Source of the DNA: Amorphophallus konjac
Taxonomy: Eukaryota > Streptophyta > Magnoliopsida > Alismatales > Araceae
DNA: 64,000 nt
Reading direction: 5' to 3'
Assembly (NCBI GenBank): GCA_022559845.1
Contig: CM040118.1
Coordinates: 443,608,053-443,672,052, forward strand
A program made the translations under genes and the position numbers. The notes below the pieces were generated by a model. The model was not told the origin of the DNA. It ran no database searches and saw nothing but the letters and a program-made list of their open reading frames with translations. The stretch's first letter is position 1. The number at the start of each line of letters is the position of its first letter. Positions 24,142-36,554 of the stretch are shown in pieces.

Positions 24142-24502
24142 ACGTCACATTCACACCTTTGCATCTTCATTCCGGCCTCGACAGCCCACTATCTCGGTAA
24201 TTAATCAAAGGTTTTCCCTCCTCGTGGGGGATGTAATTAACGCCACAGCATTTATGGTGTGGCAGACTGCTGGTCCCGACCGAATCTCACTCTCGCCCGA
24301 CACGGTTCAGAACGAGCGCATAATAAACTCGTCACGTACGTGACTGGCATGCCCGTGCAGTCAATCAGTCAGTTAATTACCGGTTAGTTAATTGGTTGAT
24401 CGACGCGCAAATAAACCAAATAAACCCAAATGAAATAAAAATAATAATAAAATAAAAACAAGATTCCCATCGCAAACACTTATCGTAAGGCCATTATAGT
24501 GT
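24142..24502 (+). other. Right remainder of DNA split by element G
   Basis: Begins with the duplicated ACGTC and continues the sequence interrupted at 14554. No gene, TATA box or LTR end found. It stops where the minus-strand LTR piece F begins. Confidence 0.6.
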
Positions 24503-25009
24503 TGTGACGGTCCTACCCTAATCCGTTAGAGCTTCAGCTAACAGTAATAGATAAAAAGATCTAAGGTTTCAGCTTACATCATGTCTGAAAATCATATATA
24601 AACTTCCATATGATAGAATGAAGGCTAAGCTACTAGTATGCATAGGTTTTCTATGAATTTGACAAGAAAGTTCCTTTTTAACTTAATTAGGGCTAAGAAT
24701 ACACATGTATGCATAACCTACTAAAACATAAAATCTGTTATCTATAGTGCATTAAATCAAGTCAAATCAGAATGATTTTATCCCTATCAAGATGTTTTTG
24801 CCGATCATGAGATGACCTACCTTTTAACTGAGCTTCAACTTTCCAATTTATGACTGCAAGACACACCCTAATCTCTCCTTTCCTGGGGTTTTTCAGCAAC
24901 TTCACGTTGCCCTAGCTCCTCAGCCTCTTGACCTAAGGATGTGAAATTTTGAGGGTAAGAAGATGATACTATTGGGAATAAAAAGTTCTAAATAACCAAA
25001 CTCTAATTA

Positions 25010-25253
25010 TGTAACACCCTCAAATATAGCTAAGTTGTACTCTAGATCACCGAGGCGCCTTTTGAAGTATCGGCTCAGTTCTTGTAAAGAACTCCGGAGT
25101 TAAGCATGTTTAATGGAGAGTAGTACTGGGATTGGTGACCTACCCAGGAAGTCCCCCATTCTAGAGCCGATCACTATTAGAAATGGACAAAACCGTGAGG
25201 CCGGTAGGCTCAAGCGGACAATACCTCGACAGTATAGAGTATGGGGCGTGACA
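25010..25253 (+). repeat. Cassandra 5' LTR with 5S-like promoter
   Basis: TGTAACACCC...GGGGCGTGACA. 5S A-box-like AGTTAAGCATGTTT from 25098 and C-box-like GTAGTACTGGGATTGGTGACC region at 25120-25140; RNA polymerase III could initiate here (known for Cassandra). The C box carries ATTGG in place of the canonical ATGGG, a likely weakening change. Confidence 0.9.
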
Positions 25254-25495
25254 GAATGGTATCCGAGCTATACCCCCGCCGGAAGAGTGGGAACTAAGTG
25301 CCATTCAGGGCAAAGTGCTATGCTATGGAAGCCACCTCTTGAGTCCGTAATGGAGTAAAGTGCTACATAGTAGGAGCCACCTCTTGAGCCTGTAGGGGCC
25401 ACCTCTAGAGTCCTACCTGCCTGGGGGCTTGATTGCGTGATTGCGTGCTATACGTGCTCAGCGACGAGGACGTCACCTATATAAGAGGGGTAGAT

Positions 25496-25739
25496 TGTAA
25501 CACCCTCAGATATAGCTAAGTTGTACTCTATATCACCGAGGTGCCATTTGAAGTATCGGCTCAGTTCTTGTAAAGAACTCCAGAGTTAAGCGTGCTTAAT
25601 GGGGAGTAGTACTGGGATGGGTGACCTGCCCGGGAAGTCCCCCATTCTAGAGCCGATCACTGTTAGAAAGGGACAAAATCGTGAGGCCGGTAGGCTAAAG
25701 AGGAAAATACCTCGACAGTATAGAGTACGGGGCGTGACA
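25496..25739 (+). repeat. Cassandra 3' LTR with 5S-like promoter
   Basis: Better preserved 5S boxes than the left LTR: AGTTAAGCGTGCTT from 25584 and a C box with GGATGGGTGACC (25606-25626). Confidence 0.9.
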
Positions 25740-26560
25740 AATTACCTCGTTTAGACGTCCTAATCTCTTGATCTTCAGGGGACTTGCGTTCAGTTTCCTT
25801 GGTTCCTAAGGTCAAACCAGCAACTTTGGAAGCTTCAATCTCCTTGTTTGGTTGATCTCCTAGCATGAAATTTGGAGAGCTATTAGTCTAATATATTATA
25901 AACAAAAAGTTCTAAAGAACCTACTTGAAATTCTATCTCCTTACCTTGATTGTTCACGAGCCAAAAGTAACGGTCGCTCAGTTCAGAACTGGGTCCTATT
26001 TATAGGGTTTTGGCTAGGGTTTGAAGATTAGATCGATTCTAGAGTCCTTAATTTACCAAAACCTGATCCCTAAGAGTCCCTAGTATCCTTACATGTTCTC
26101 CTAATTAGGTCTCTTGCAGATATGATCCCAAAGATCAAATCTTTTTGCAAGTTCTTCAACTCACGGAACTGTCACGGTGTAACGCATCAGGACTAGTGCG
26201 TTACATGCTGTAGCAGTTGCCCGATAGACCGTTACACCAAACGTGTGCAGAGTTTCAATTTAATAAAACTCTTTTATTCATTTATCCTTTTAATTATCTA
26301 TATAAAAGAGTATTTATCTTTAAAATTTGTGGATAGGCTAAATAACCTTCTAGAATATGGGCCAAACTTAATGGGCTTGGTCCTTAAACCTTTTGAGTCT
26401 TAATTGAATAGGTTAGGCTAATTATTTAACACCATTGGGCCTTATAACCCATTTCTTTGTTTAATAATCCATTTATTAATCTATTTAGCCCTTATAAAAT
26501 TTAAAAAATTCCATTTATAATCCAAAAAAATTGTTTTTATATAAATTCTGGGGCACTACA

Positions 26561-27471
26561 GGGAGGATGTTTAAAAATGACGTGAGTGCAGAAGAACGTA
26601 GAAGAGGAAGAGGGAATATGCTATGATGATGCAAAGAGAAGGGGGAAAAACTAAGGGGAAAAGACACAAACTAAACCAATGGAACTCAATACTCTCTGGA
26701 CCAGAAGCCTTAAGGATGTAGAAAGGACTTCTCCATGGTTGGTACTTGCTCTAGGATGAAGCAGCACTTCGTGGCAAACTCCATAAAATCTCGACTTCAA
26801 GCCATGAAGTCAAGGGTTCTATTTATAGACCCCCAAAACTTTAGGTCGAGTTGGAGAGATAATAACACGAAAATAGGGCTAGACTTAGATAAATCTCGAA
26901 GATAATACTCCCAAGAGTCCAGGGAAACAAACAGAAGGTTCTGAGAGTCTCTATCCAGAGAGAAATCAACAAATCATGGACTCTAGTTCAACCACGGCCG
27001 AAGATAGGAAGAACAGACAGAGCAAGACTCTGTCTTCCCTAACTGTCTTGCGATAGACTATAAGGCTTGGAAAACGGTCGACCGATAGACAGCAAGGCTC
27101 GGTCGTCCACAAAGAGATAAGACCAAAGAAATCTAATAGGACTCTCTGCTGCCTAATGATCTAGCAAAGGACCGCCAACAATACCAAACGGTCGTGCGAT
27201 AGACCGCAAGGCTGATAGGCGTGGCAAAAGAGATAAAGGCCAATAAATCTATGTATAAATCTACAATAGAACCCTTATTAGCCCTTATCCATGCCCAATA
27301 AGCTCAAATGTCATAAGATAAAAGGAACCAATCCAAACCAGGGAGAATGACCGATAAGAATAAGCCCAAAAGGTGACCAAATGGCCCAATAATCGGTGAA
27401 CAACTCGGGACATCATAAAAAAATAGATAAGGAGATGACCCAACTCATTGGTCATAAAACGAGTGTCAACA
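26561..27471 (-). mobile_element. LTR piece D' (TGTTGACAC type, minus strand)
   Basis: On the minus strand starts TGTTGACACTCGTTTT and resembles the LTR starting at 57078 (TGTTGGCACCCGTTTT, then GATGTCCCGA and GGGCC words). Includes TATAAATAG on minus (about 26828-26820) and CGGTC/GACCG words (27070-27205). Its far end is lost where F begins. No coding sequence. Confidence 0.6.
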
Positions 27472-29228
27472 GTGCGTAGCAGAGGTAAGACGTCGTCGTT
27501 TCAAGTTCTATCTTTAGAAGTTTTTGTTCCCTTTAGTATCTTCTAACATCCCTCTAAATATCATGTTAGGAGGATTATTAACCCAGGAGTTAGAGTGAGC
27601 GGAAGGTGCTGGTTCCACACAGGAAGCGCAAGAACAAGAGCTCCCTTCTGGCGAGAAATTCGAAGTCTAGGACGAACCCCCGAGGTAGGTTGTCTCATGA
27701 TCGGCTCAAACATTATGTTAGGAGTAAAATCCCTCTAGTCTTGCTTGTTTTCATGTTGCATGCACAGTGTATTTCTGGTTTTACCATGATCACGCAATAG
27801 GATCTCTAGTTCATGTTATCCATGTAACCTTAATTAAAAAATAGTAACTTTATTTGATCACCTGCCCTTTTTCATGCATTGTTTACATGTTAGCATGCTT
27901 TTCCCTTCAGTATCATGTTAGTTTGCACCTTTATTTGCCTTAGAAATAGGCCCTGCAATGTTGGGATTTGCTTCTATCTGATGATAGACAGATAGCGGTC
28001 CTATAGAAACCGCTACCTCCATATAGCGGTTCATGATCATCCGCGATATGTACTATTCACCTTAAATAGTGACCAGATCAAACCCTATGATTCGATGTTA
28101 TACATAGTAGTTTCTATAGTATTTCGTGCTATTATATTGTCGGCTATATCAAGTTTTACAGGGTTTATGTTTTGTTGTCATATCATGTTTTTAAGGGATA
28201 TTTTCATCATATGCTAGTTTCACAAATAAGACCCTATCTTTTTGTACTAAAGGGATTTTCAATTTTGATGAGCTTCCTACACATCGATCTCTGTCTTGAT
28301 ATGATTCACTCTCATCTTCTGCCTTTCTTCGTTATTGGTACATAGCCCGTACACCGGTACGTTGCTATTAGTCACTTGCACATGATAGGAAAACCTACTT
28401 GGACATTGACTGCCTCTCCATCGGATATTCCTTCTGTCATACTAGGAATTCATGTTTCAAGGCCTTCATAAGACTCCGCGAGCCTAGGATTCAGAATAGG
28501 ACGCTGAGCTAGTTGTACCCTAAAAACCCAAAATACTAGAAGAGCACTTCGTGTTTCTGCACTCTGTCCTGATCACAGCCAATCGATCAACCGCAAACTC
28601 TAGATCATGGCTAGCCAATGACCGCGTTCTACCAGTGTGTTGGTTGAGTTGTCAGTCAACCGATCTCCATTCTAAGTCGACAGACCTTGATTTTCAGCCG
28701 ACTGAGTCTACTTGGGTCGACAGACTCCTGATCGCGGCCCGTTACTTGACTGCGTTCTTCGTATCGCGGTCGTCTTTAAACCGCGTTCTATCAAATCTTG
28801 TCCAACACGAAGGCTTGACCAAAGGGTTGATTATATTCATTCTCAAATGGCCTTCTGATGGTCTGGAACCTGGAACTTTATTTATCAAGTTATTAATTAA
28901 CTATATAACTAAGGAAGATGTCGTTATGCTGCCGAAATTCTTCCGTAGCACAACGTCCTTTTACATCATTTTTGACCTCTTTTTCAAGAAATTTGGTACG
29001 TTCTTACCTTGCTACTATCACCTCAATGAATTATTGAATCTGACATTCTTGGCCGAACTTATTCTTATTCTCGCGGAAGTAACTAGATATATAACTGGAT
29101 GATGCAAGGGCGGACACACACGGTGTCCAAGGGCAGCAGTCTAGTCCCCTCGACAGATGGCCGAAAATATACTACTAACCAAGGGGTATAATGATTACTG
29201 GCGTCACATGCGCTGGGAGTACTTTTTT
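27472..29228 (+). mobile_element. Element E 5' LTR, part 1 (5' truncated)
   Basis: Aligns by eye with the leader part of element B's LTR from about 38430 on (shared CGAAGTCTA and GAGGTAGGTT.TCTCATGA blocks). The U3 and TATA box are missing, replaced by D'. It contains AGCGGTC/GACCGCT-type words (27980-28050; 28560-28790) and the shared LTR module (28411-28520). Interrupted at 29228 by element A; the 183-aa ORF at 28551-29102 is chance. Confidence 0.7.
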
Positions 29229-31087
29229 TGTAGCACCCCGGATTAAATTATAGTGAATAACTTCTCTAAACAAAAAAAATCCTTAAATAAGTACTCAAAG
29301 GAAAAAAGAAATTAACCGTGTATAATAATATACATGAGAAATTATATGCATATCTAAATATGAAAACCCAAATATAGTTAAATCACCTATATTCATATAT
29401 ATCTAGATACAAACCATATATCTATAAATATATATATATATATACATAATACAAATGCATTGTATATATATTAAACTATATTTGAATTTTAGCTGATACA
29501 AAGTATATGCAAAATCTATATATAGAAATACTTAACTATTGTAACACAACATGCTTAGATATTTTGGAAGTTTATGTTATTAAATGGGCTTCAATGGGTC
29601 TCATGAATAGATAGTGGGCTTTAAAAGGGCTATGTATAATTATAACCATATAAAATATTAAGTTTCTTCAAAACAGCCAAACCTGTGTTCGTGTGGGAAG
29701 GGGTTTCCACAGTTTATGGTGGGCGGCTGTAGCTTTTGATAGGGTATCTATCATGGGGAAAGTTTACATCGATTAGGATTCGTACGAAGTAATCTATGTT
29801 CCTTTAGGATTCAAGCACCATAGAAATATCTTCCCTATATATATATAAATATATATATATATATTGATTTAACGGGCCTTAATAAGCTCTCCCACGTTAA
29901 AAAGAGAAAGGGTATATATATATTTTTATATATCTGATTACCTAGGTTACGTTCAAAAGCTCGAAGGCCTTCCTCTTTTCGTAAGTCACATGGGCATTGG
30001 CTTCGTAGGAAAGTGGCTGCTATTTGGGATAGGAAAAATATATGTGGGGTAATTCTAAATCTAATAGGAATCTACGAAAGAAGTCTATGTACCAATAGGA
30101 TTCTAACCCCTTGATCCTATATATAAACCCCAGTAGCGAGCCTGGCTTCGATTGTCGATCATATTAATATCTAAGCATCGACCCCAGCGTCGTCCTCTTC
30201 TGCCGATACGGGAAGAAGTCCTGCAGAAGCTACCTCTTCTTCACCTTCTTTTCTTCTTCCTGCGTAGTCTTGTTGCGGCTGAGAGAAGGAGCTGCCGTCC
30301 TTCTTACCATTGCGGTGTTATTTGTTCAAGAGTTGCTGTTGCTACTCTTCTTTGTTCTTCAACTGTAACCCCGCTGCTGCCGTAACTCTTATATTCTCTT
30401 CCGATCGTCGTCCTCGATCAATTAACATGTAGGTGTTCTCTCTGACAGCTAAACTCAATTAACAAAGATAATACATGTTTTTACGATCATAAACAGCATG
30501 CTTATATCTTGTGTTTGAGTTCATAGTCTCTAATTTTCCGCAGGTGATCTCTCTCAAGCCTAAACCTGTTAATATTGCATGCAGTTAACATGGTCTCTAT
30601 GTAAGAATAATTTTCATGTGTGGATTTTGCAACGTTTTCATGCCTTTATGTGGTGTAATAACTAGTAACATTAACTAGTTAAACAATTTAATATGTTTTA
30701 TCAAGATACTCGACGAAATCACGGTAGTTATTATAGTGGGATAGTTATGGATTTTTACTTTGTCGATCTGTTCGTGCACGTCGGAGTGACCTTTGGTCAT
30801 GAAATTTTATGGGCGTGTTATTGGGGTGGAGACCGAGATAGTGAGAGTGGTTGCATCATTTTCTGTGCCTCCTATCCCAAGATCCCCCATCTCTCGACGA
30901 AAAATTGTTTTGAACGTCTGGTTAGGTAGAGGTTTTCGAGCCCGTCATTTTGATATATAGAACGCGTGATTCCGACGTGTGTATATCGAGAACCGGAGGT
31001 TTGAAGAAGTTGAAACTTATGATATTTAAATTACGGCAGTGAACTTGTCGTCAAATCCTTTTGACGACGTTATGCGAAGTCGTCAAA

Positions 31088-31139
<52 letters not shown>

Positions 31140-32756
31140 TGTAAGTATATCTTTGAAAATTCATATCTATTAAAATATGCAACAGAAAATTATAAAAATT
31201 ATATATTTGGAATCCTTGCATTTTTCTCCTAATTATCATATATTTTATTTCTCTAAATTATTTTAAATAAATAAATATGTTTTTGAATGTATATTTTTGA
31301 AATTATTCAATTAAATAGATATTGAGGTGAATTCTTGTTAAATAAATTAAGTTAAAAATCATAGAATTAACGTCCCTCCAAGTGGACGCTAATTAATAAA
31401 TGACACTACTCACGGACGTCAATTAAAATAAGTTTATTTAATTATAGTTAATTATAGAATTGGATTGACGTGAATTCTATAATTAACGCATTCATGTTCT
31501 CACCGTTTTCTTCCGATTTTGACCCATACCTCGGGTCTTTTGGCACTCTCTTCTCACGTCCGTAGATGGAGCCCTTTTTCATGATTGGTTGATGTTATGC
31601 ACCTCAACTCTCGGTGACATACGAGTCCTCCGTTGGACATTCCATTCCTTCGGACTGGCAAGTTAGTCATTGAGACCTCCGTAAGTCTCTGCTAGCCTTG
31701 GATTCCCTCAAGACAGCCGAGCTGGTTGTACCCTAAAGACCTCGGGATTCGATCCGTGTCACTTTGGTTTTCCGTTAGTCTTGACACTCTTCTCCTTTGG
31801 AATCTTCTTGTCATCAATTCGAGAACATAACCCTTTGACTCTGTATTTGGCTAAATCTAATTCTGAAACATTAAGGGCTGTGGGTCCGCGACTTTTCAGT
31901 GCCAGGTAGGACGGAAGTCCAATTCTGTAAACCATGGGAATTCTGGGTGTGGCATTGCACCAAAGTCTGTACATCTGTTATATTCTGTTATTTTGTTATA
32001 TCCGTCATTCTACAAATTCTGTTTATTCTAGAAGTTCTGTTATTCTGATATTTTGTTGTTCGGTTATTCTGATAATTTAGATATTCTGCTAGATTGTTTA
32101 ATTCTGCTTATATTTATTGAAACTTTGTTATATTCTGGCCAATTCTGAAGTTATGTTCATCTAAGTATCTGTCCTTGTTATATTCTGATAGCCCGTCCTT
32201 GACTCTGCATGGGAAATTCATCCCTATTTCTCTTGAGCTCGTAACTACCTTTGGCCTTGATATTTATCCTTACTGTTAGATCAATTGTCATGATTTTCAA
32301 GTTATACCATTTCCTGCATTGCATTTATCATGAACATGAGTAACTGGTTAATCACTTATATTCTGCTTGATGAGAGATGTAATTCCTACTGAGCTTTTTG
32401 CTCACCAGCCTATTTTCAACATTTTTCAGGTAATGACATTGAAGATAGTCCATCAGATGGGGAAGGGCAAGAGTTTTGAGTGTTGTGGAAAAAGTAAGCC
32501 GGTGTCTTTTAGTTTTCTTGAGTCTTATCTTGTCCTTGAGTCTTTTCCCTTTTTAAAGTATTTTAGTCTTTTCTTTTTCCCATATAAGTGGAGTCCAGTT
32601 ATGTAATTGACATTTGATTATCAATAAAGATTATATTTTGTCCATACTGTCTGGCCTTGGAAATTTTGTGTCTTATGTTTGCTCTGATTATTCACGACTG
32701 TATCACTGCCGCGTTCCGAACTACACGTTCCGTTGTTATCGGTTCGGGGCGTCATA
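29229..32756 (+). repeat. Element A 5' LTR
   Basis: TATA box 30118-30127, AATAAA 32623-32628, so R is about 2.5 kb. Contains a hairpin GTCGTCAAA/TTTGACGAC (31047-31068), an (AT)n tract (31092-31137) longer than in the partner, ACGTCC/GGACG inverted words (31367-31392) and the shared LTR module (31621-31742). Confidence 0.9.
31092..31138. repeat. (AT)n microsatellite in A 5' LTR
   Basis: About 23 AT units here against about 9 at the homologous site (34918-34936) in the 3' LTR. The length change arose after insertion. Confidence 0.95.
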
Positions 32757-33056
32757 GTTTGTGGTATCAGAGCCTAGGTATATTAAACCCTAGGTCTTGA
32801 CTACAGGTTGCCATAAGTTCTAGGTTCAACCTCATTATTACCCGATGAGATTGGGTAGAACCTTGGGTTACGAGCCAAAAAGGAATTATAATAGTAATAA
32901 TATCAGCTTATGAAATTAGCTTAGTAAAATTGCACGAGAATTACTTGATAATCTTACATGAATTATTGGTGTCTTATAGAACTAGATACCCCACTAATAT
33001 ATTGGAAATGTATGTCGTGTGAATTTGGAGACCAAATTCTTTTAAGTGGGGGAGGA
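32757..33056 (+). other. Element A interior: PBS, leader motif, polypurine tract
   Basis: TGGTATCAGAGCC PBS at 32762-32774; ATGAGATTGGGTAGAACC at 32845-32862, a block also found after the PBS of B, C and E; ACCAAATTCTTTTAAGTGGGGGAGG just before the 3' LTR, nearly identical to the tracts of B and C. No open frame of note. Confidence 0.85.
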
Positions 33057-36000
33057 TGTAGCACCCCGGATTAAATTATAGTGAATAACTTCTCTAAACA
33101 AATAAAATTCTTTAAATAAGTACTCAAAGGAAAAAAAATTTAACCGTGTATAATAATATACATGAGATATTGTATGCGTATCTAAATATGAAAACCCAAA
33201 TATAGTTAAATCACCTATATTCATATATATCTAGATACAAACCATATATCTATAAATATATATATATATATATATATACATAATACAAGTGCATTGTATA
33301 TATATTAAACTATATTTGAATTTTAGCTGATACAAAGTATATGCAAAATCTATATATAGAAATACTTAACTATTGTAACACAGCATGATTAGACATTTTG
33401 GAAGTTTATGTTAGTAAATGGGCTTCAATGGGCCTCGTGAATAGATAGTGGGCTTTAAAAGGGCTATGTATATATATAAACATATAAAATATTAAGTTTC
33501 TTCAAAACAGCCAAAGCTGTGTTCGTGTGGGAAGGGGTTTCCACAGTTTATGGTGGGCGGCTGTAGCTTTTGATAGGGTATCTATCATGGGGAAAGTTTA
33601 CATCGATTAGGATTCGTACGAAGTAATCTATGTTCCTTTAGGATTCAAGCACCATGGAAATATCTTCCCTATATATATATATATATTGATTTAATGGGCC
33701 TTAATAAGCTCTCCCACGTTAAAAAGAGAAAGCGTATATATATATTTATTTATATATCTGATTACCTAGGTTACTTTCAAAAGCTCGAAGGCCTTCCTCT
33801 TTTCATAAGTCACATGGGCATTGGCTTCGTAGGAAAGTGGCTGCTATTTGGGATAGGAAAGATATATGTGGGGTAATTCTAAATCCAATAGGAATCTACG
33901 AACGAAGTCTATGTACCAATAGGATTCTAACCCCTTGATCCTATATATAAACCCCAGTAGCGAGCCTGGCTTCGGTTATCGATCATATTAACCTCTAAGC
34001 ATCGACCCCAGCGTCATCCTCTGCTGTCGATACGGGAAGAAGTCCTACAGAAGCTGCCGCTTCTTCACCTTCTTTTCTTCTTCCTACGTAGTCTTGCTGC
34101 GGCTGAGAGAAGGAGCTGTCGTCCTTCTTACCATTGCGGTGTTATTTGTTCAAGAGTTGCTGTTGCTACTCTTGTTTGTTCTTCAACTGTAACCCTGCTG
34201 CTGCCATAACTCTTATATTCACTTCCGATCGTCGTCCTCGATCATTTAACATGTAGGTGTTCTCTCTGACAGCTAAACTCAATTAACAAAGATAATACAT
34301 GTTTTTAGAATCATAAACAGCATGCTTATATCTTGTGTTTGAGTTCATAGTCTCTAATTTTTCATAGGTGATCTCTCTCAAGCCTAAACCTGTTAATATT
34401 GCATGCAGTTAACATGGTCTCTATGTAAGAATAATTTTCAGGTGTGGATTTTGCAACGTTTTCATGCCTTTATGTTGTGTAATAACTAGTAACATTAACT
34501 AGTTAAACAATTTAATATGTTTTATCAAGATACTCGACGAAATCACGGTAGTTACTATAGTGGGATAGTTATGGATTTTTACTTTGTCGATCTGTTCGTG
34601 CACGTCTGAGTGACCTTTGGTCATGAAATTTTAGGGGCATGTTATTAGGGTGGAGACCGAGATAGTGAGAGTGGTTACATCGTTTTCTGTGCCTCCTATC
34701 TCAAGATCCCCCATCTCTCGACGAATAATTATTTTGAACGTCTGGTTAGGTAGAGTTTTTCGAGCCCGTCATTTTGATATATAGAACGCGTGATTCCGAC
34801 GTGTGTATATCGAGAACCGGAGGTTTGAAGAAGTTGAAACTTATGATATTTAAATGACGACAGTGAACTTGTCGTCAAATCCTTTTGACGACGTTATGCG
34901 AAGTCGTCAAATTTTTAATATATATATATATATATCTTGTAAGTATATCTTTGAAAATTCATATCTATTAAAATATGCAACAGAAAATTATAAAAATTAT
35001 ATATTTAGAATCCTTGTATTTTTCTCCTAATTATCACATATTTTATTTCTCTAAATTATTTTAAATAAATAAATATGTCTTTGAATGTATATTTTGGAAA
35101 TTATTCAATTAAATTGATATTGAGGTGAATTCTTGTTAAATAAATTAAGTTAAAAATCATAGAATTAACGTCCCTCCAAGTGGACGCTAATTAATAAATG
35201 ACACTACTCACGGACGTCAATTAAAATATGTTTATTTAATTATAGTTAATTATAGAATTGGATTGACGTGAATTCTATAATTAACGCAATCATGTTCTCA
35301 CCGTTTTCTTCCGGTTTTGACCCATACCTCGGGTCGTTTGGCACTCTCGTCTCACGTCCGTAGATGGAGCCCTTTTTCATGATTGGTTCACGTTATGCAC
35401 CTCAACTCTCGGTGACATACGAGTCCTCCATTGGACATTTCGTTCCTTCAGACTTGCAAGTTAGTCATTGAGACCTCCGTAAGTCTCCGCTAGCCTTGGA
35501 TTCCCTCAAGACAGCCGAGCTGGTTGTACCCTAAAGACCTCGAGATCCGATCCGTGTCACTTTGGTTTTCCGTTAGTCTTGACACTCTTCTCCTTTGGAA
35601 TCTTCTTGTCATCAATTCGAGAACATAACCCTTTGACTCTGTATTTGGCCAAATCTGATTCTGAAACATTAAGGGTTGTGGGTCCACAACTTTTCAGTGC
35701 CAGGTAGGACGGAAGTCCAATTCTGTAAACCATGGGAATTCTGGGTGTGACATTGCACCAAAGTCTGTACATCTGTTATATTCTGTTATTCTGTTATATC
35801 TATCATTCTGCAAATTCTGTTAATTCTAGAAGTTCTGTTATTCTGATATTTTGTTGTTCGGTTATTCTGATAATTTAGATATTCTGCTAGATTGTTTAAT
35901 TCTACTTATATTTATTGAAACTTTGTTATATTCTAGCCAATTCTGAAGTTATGTTCATCTAAGTATATGTCCTTGTTATATTCTGATAGCTTGTCCTTGA

Positions 36001-36554
36001 CTCTGCATGGGAAATTCATCCCTATTTCTCTTGAGCTCGTAACTACCTTTGGCCTTGATATTTATCCTTACTGTTAGATCAATTGTCATGATTTTCAAGT
36101 TATACCATTTCCTGCATTGCATTTGTCATGAACATGAGTAATTGGTTAATCACTTATATTCTGCTTGATGAGAGATGTAATTCCTACTGAGCTTTTTGCT
36201 CACCAGCTTATTTTCAACATTGTTCAGGTAATGACATTGAAGATAGTCCATCAGATGGGGAAGGGCAAGAGTGTTGAGTGTTGTAAAAAAAGCAAGCCGG
36301 TGTCTATTAGTTTTCTTAAGTCTTATCTTGTCCTTGAGTCTTTTCCCTTTTTAAAGTATTTTAGTCTTTTCTTTTTCCCATATAAGTGGAGTCCAGTTAT
36401 GTAATTGACATTTGATTATCAATAAAGATTATATTTTGTCCATACTGTCTGGCCTTGGAAATTTCATGTCTTATGTTTGCTCTGATTATTCACGACTGTA
36501 TCACTGGCGCGTTCCGAACTACACGTTCTGCTGTTATCGGTTCGGGGCGTCACA
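33057..36554 (+). repeat. Element A 3' LTR
   Basis: Partner of 29229-32756, with scattered substitutions and a shorter AT tract. TATATATAA at 33942, AATAAA at 36421. Ends GGGGCGTCACA. Confidence 0.9.

Larger units (their letters stand above)
25010..25739 (+). mobile_element. Cassandra TRIM retrotransposon
   Basis: 730-bp element: two 244-bp LTRs (25010-25253 and 25496-25739), iMet-type PBS TGGTATCCGAGC (25257), a polypurine tract AAGAGGGGTAGA (25483) and the perfect duplication AATTA (25005-25009 and 25740-25744). Both LTRs contain 5S rRNA-derived sequence, the defining trait of Cassandra elements. It encodes no protein. The LTRs differ at about 18 of 244 sites, so it is much older than G or C. 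Confidence 0.95.
24503..26560 (-). mobile_element. LTR piece F (B-like Tekay-type LTR, minus strand)
   Basis: On the minus strand it starts TGTAGTGCCCCAGAATT at 26560 and aligns by eye with the start of element B's LTR (shared CCCATATTCTAGAAG block). It has TATAAATA (26004-25997), then AAG|GTAAGG (donor-like, near 25943) and a leader. It is truncated at about 24503, roughly 2 kb short of where a full LTR would end, and no duplication flanks it. Cassandra is inserted inside. Confidence 0.7.
29229..36554 (+). mobile_element. Element A: non-autonomous, giant LTRs, 300-bp interior
   Basis: Two LTRs of about 3.5 kb (29229-32756 and 33057-36554) around a 300-bp interior that holds only a PBS, a leader motif and a polypurine tract. 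Flanks TTTTT and TTCTT are a near-match duplication, and joining them restores a sequence that aligns with element B's LTR near 40190. LTRs start TGTAGCACCCC and end GGGGCGTCAYA. TATATATAAA at 30118 and AATAAA at 36421 would give a ~6.3-kb transcript with no long ORF. PBS and polypurine context match B and C, so it probably borrows their proteins. Confidence 0.9.

Noticed and set aside
25050..25160. Functional 5S rRNA gene
   Set aside because: Only the promoter-containing part resembles 5S; it is embedded in a 244-bp LTR with PBS, polypurine tract and target duplication, i.e. Cassandra.
24503..26560. Complete solo LTR F
   Set aside because: Flanks show no target duplication and the inner end lacks the expected leader end, so it is a truncated piece.
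28551..29102. 183-aa plus-strand ORF
   Set aside because: Lies inside element E's LTR, has no recognisable domain, and the homologous stretch of B's LTR is not open.
31759..31974. 71-aa minus ORF repeated at 35557-35772
   Set aside because: Conserved only because the two LTRs of element A are copies; no domain and antisense to the LTR transcript.
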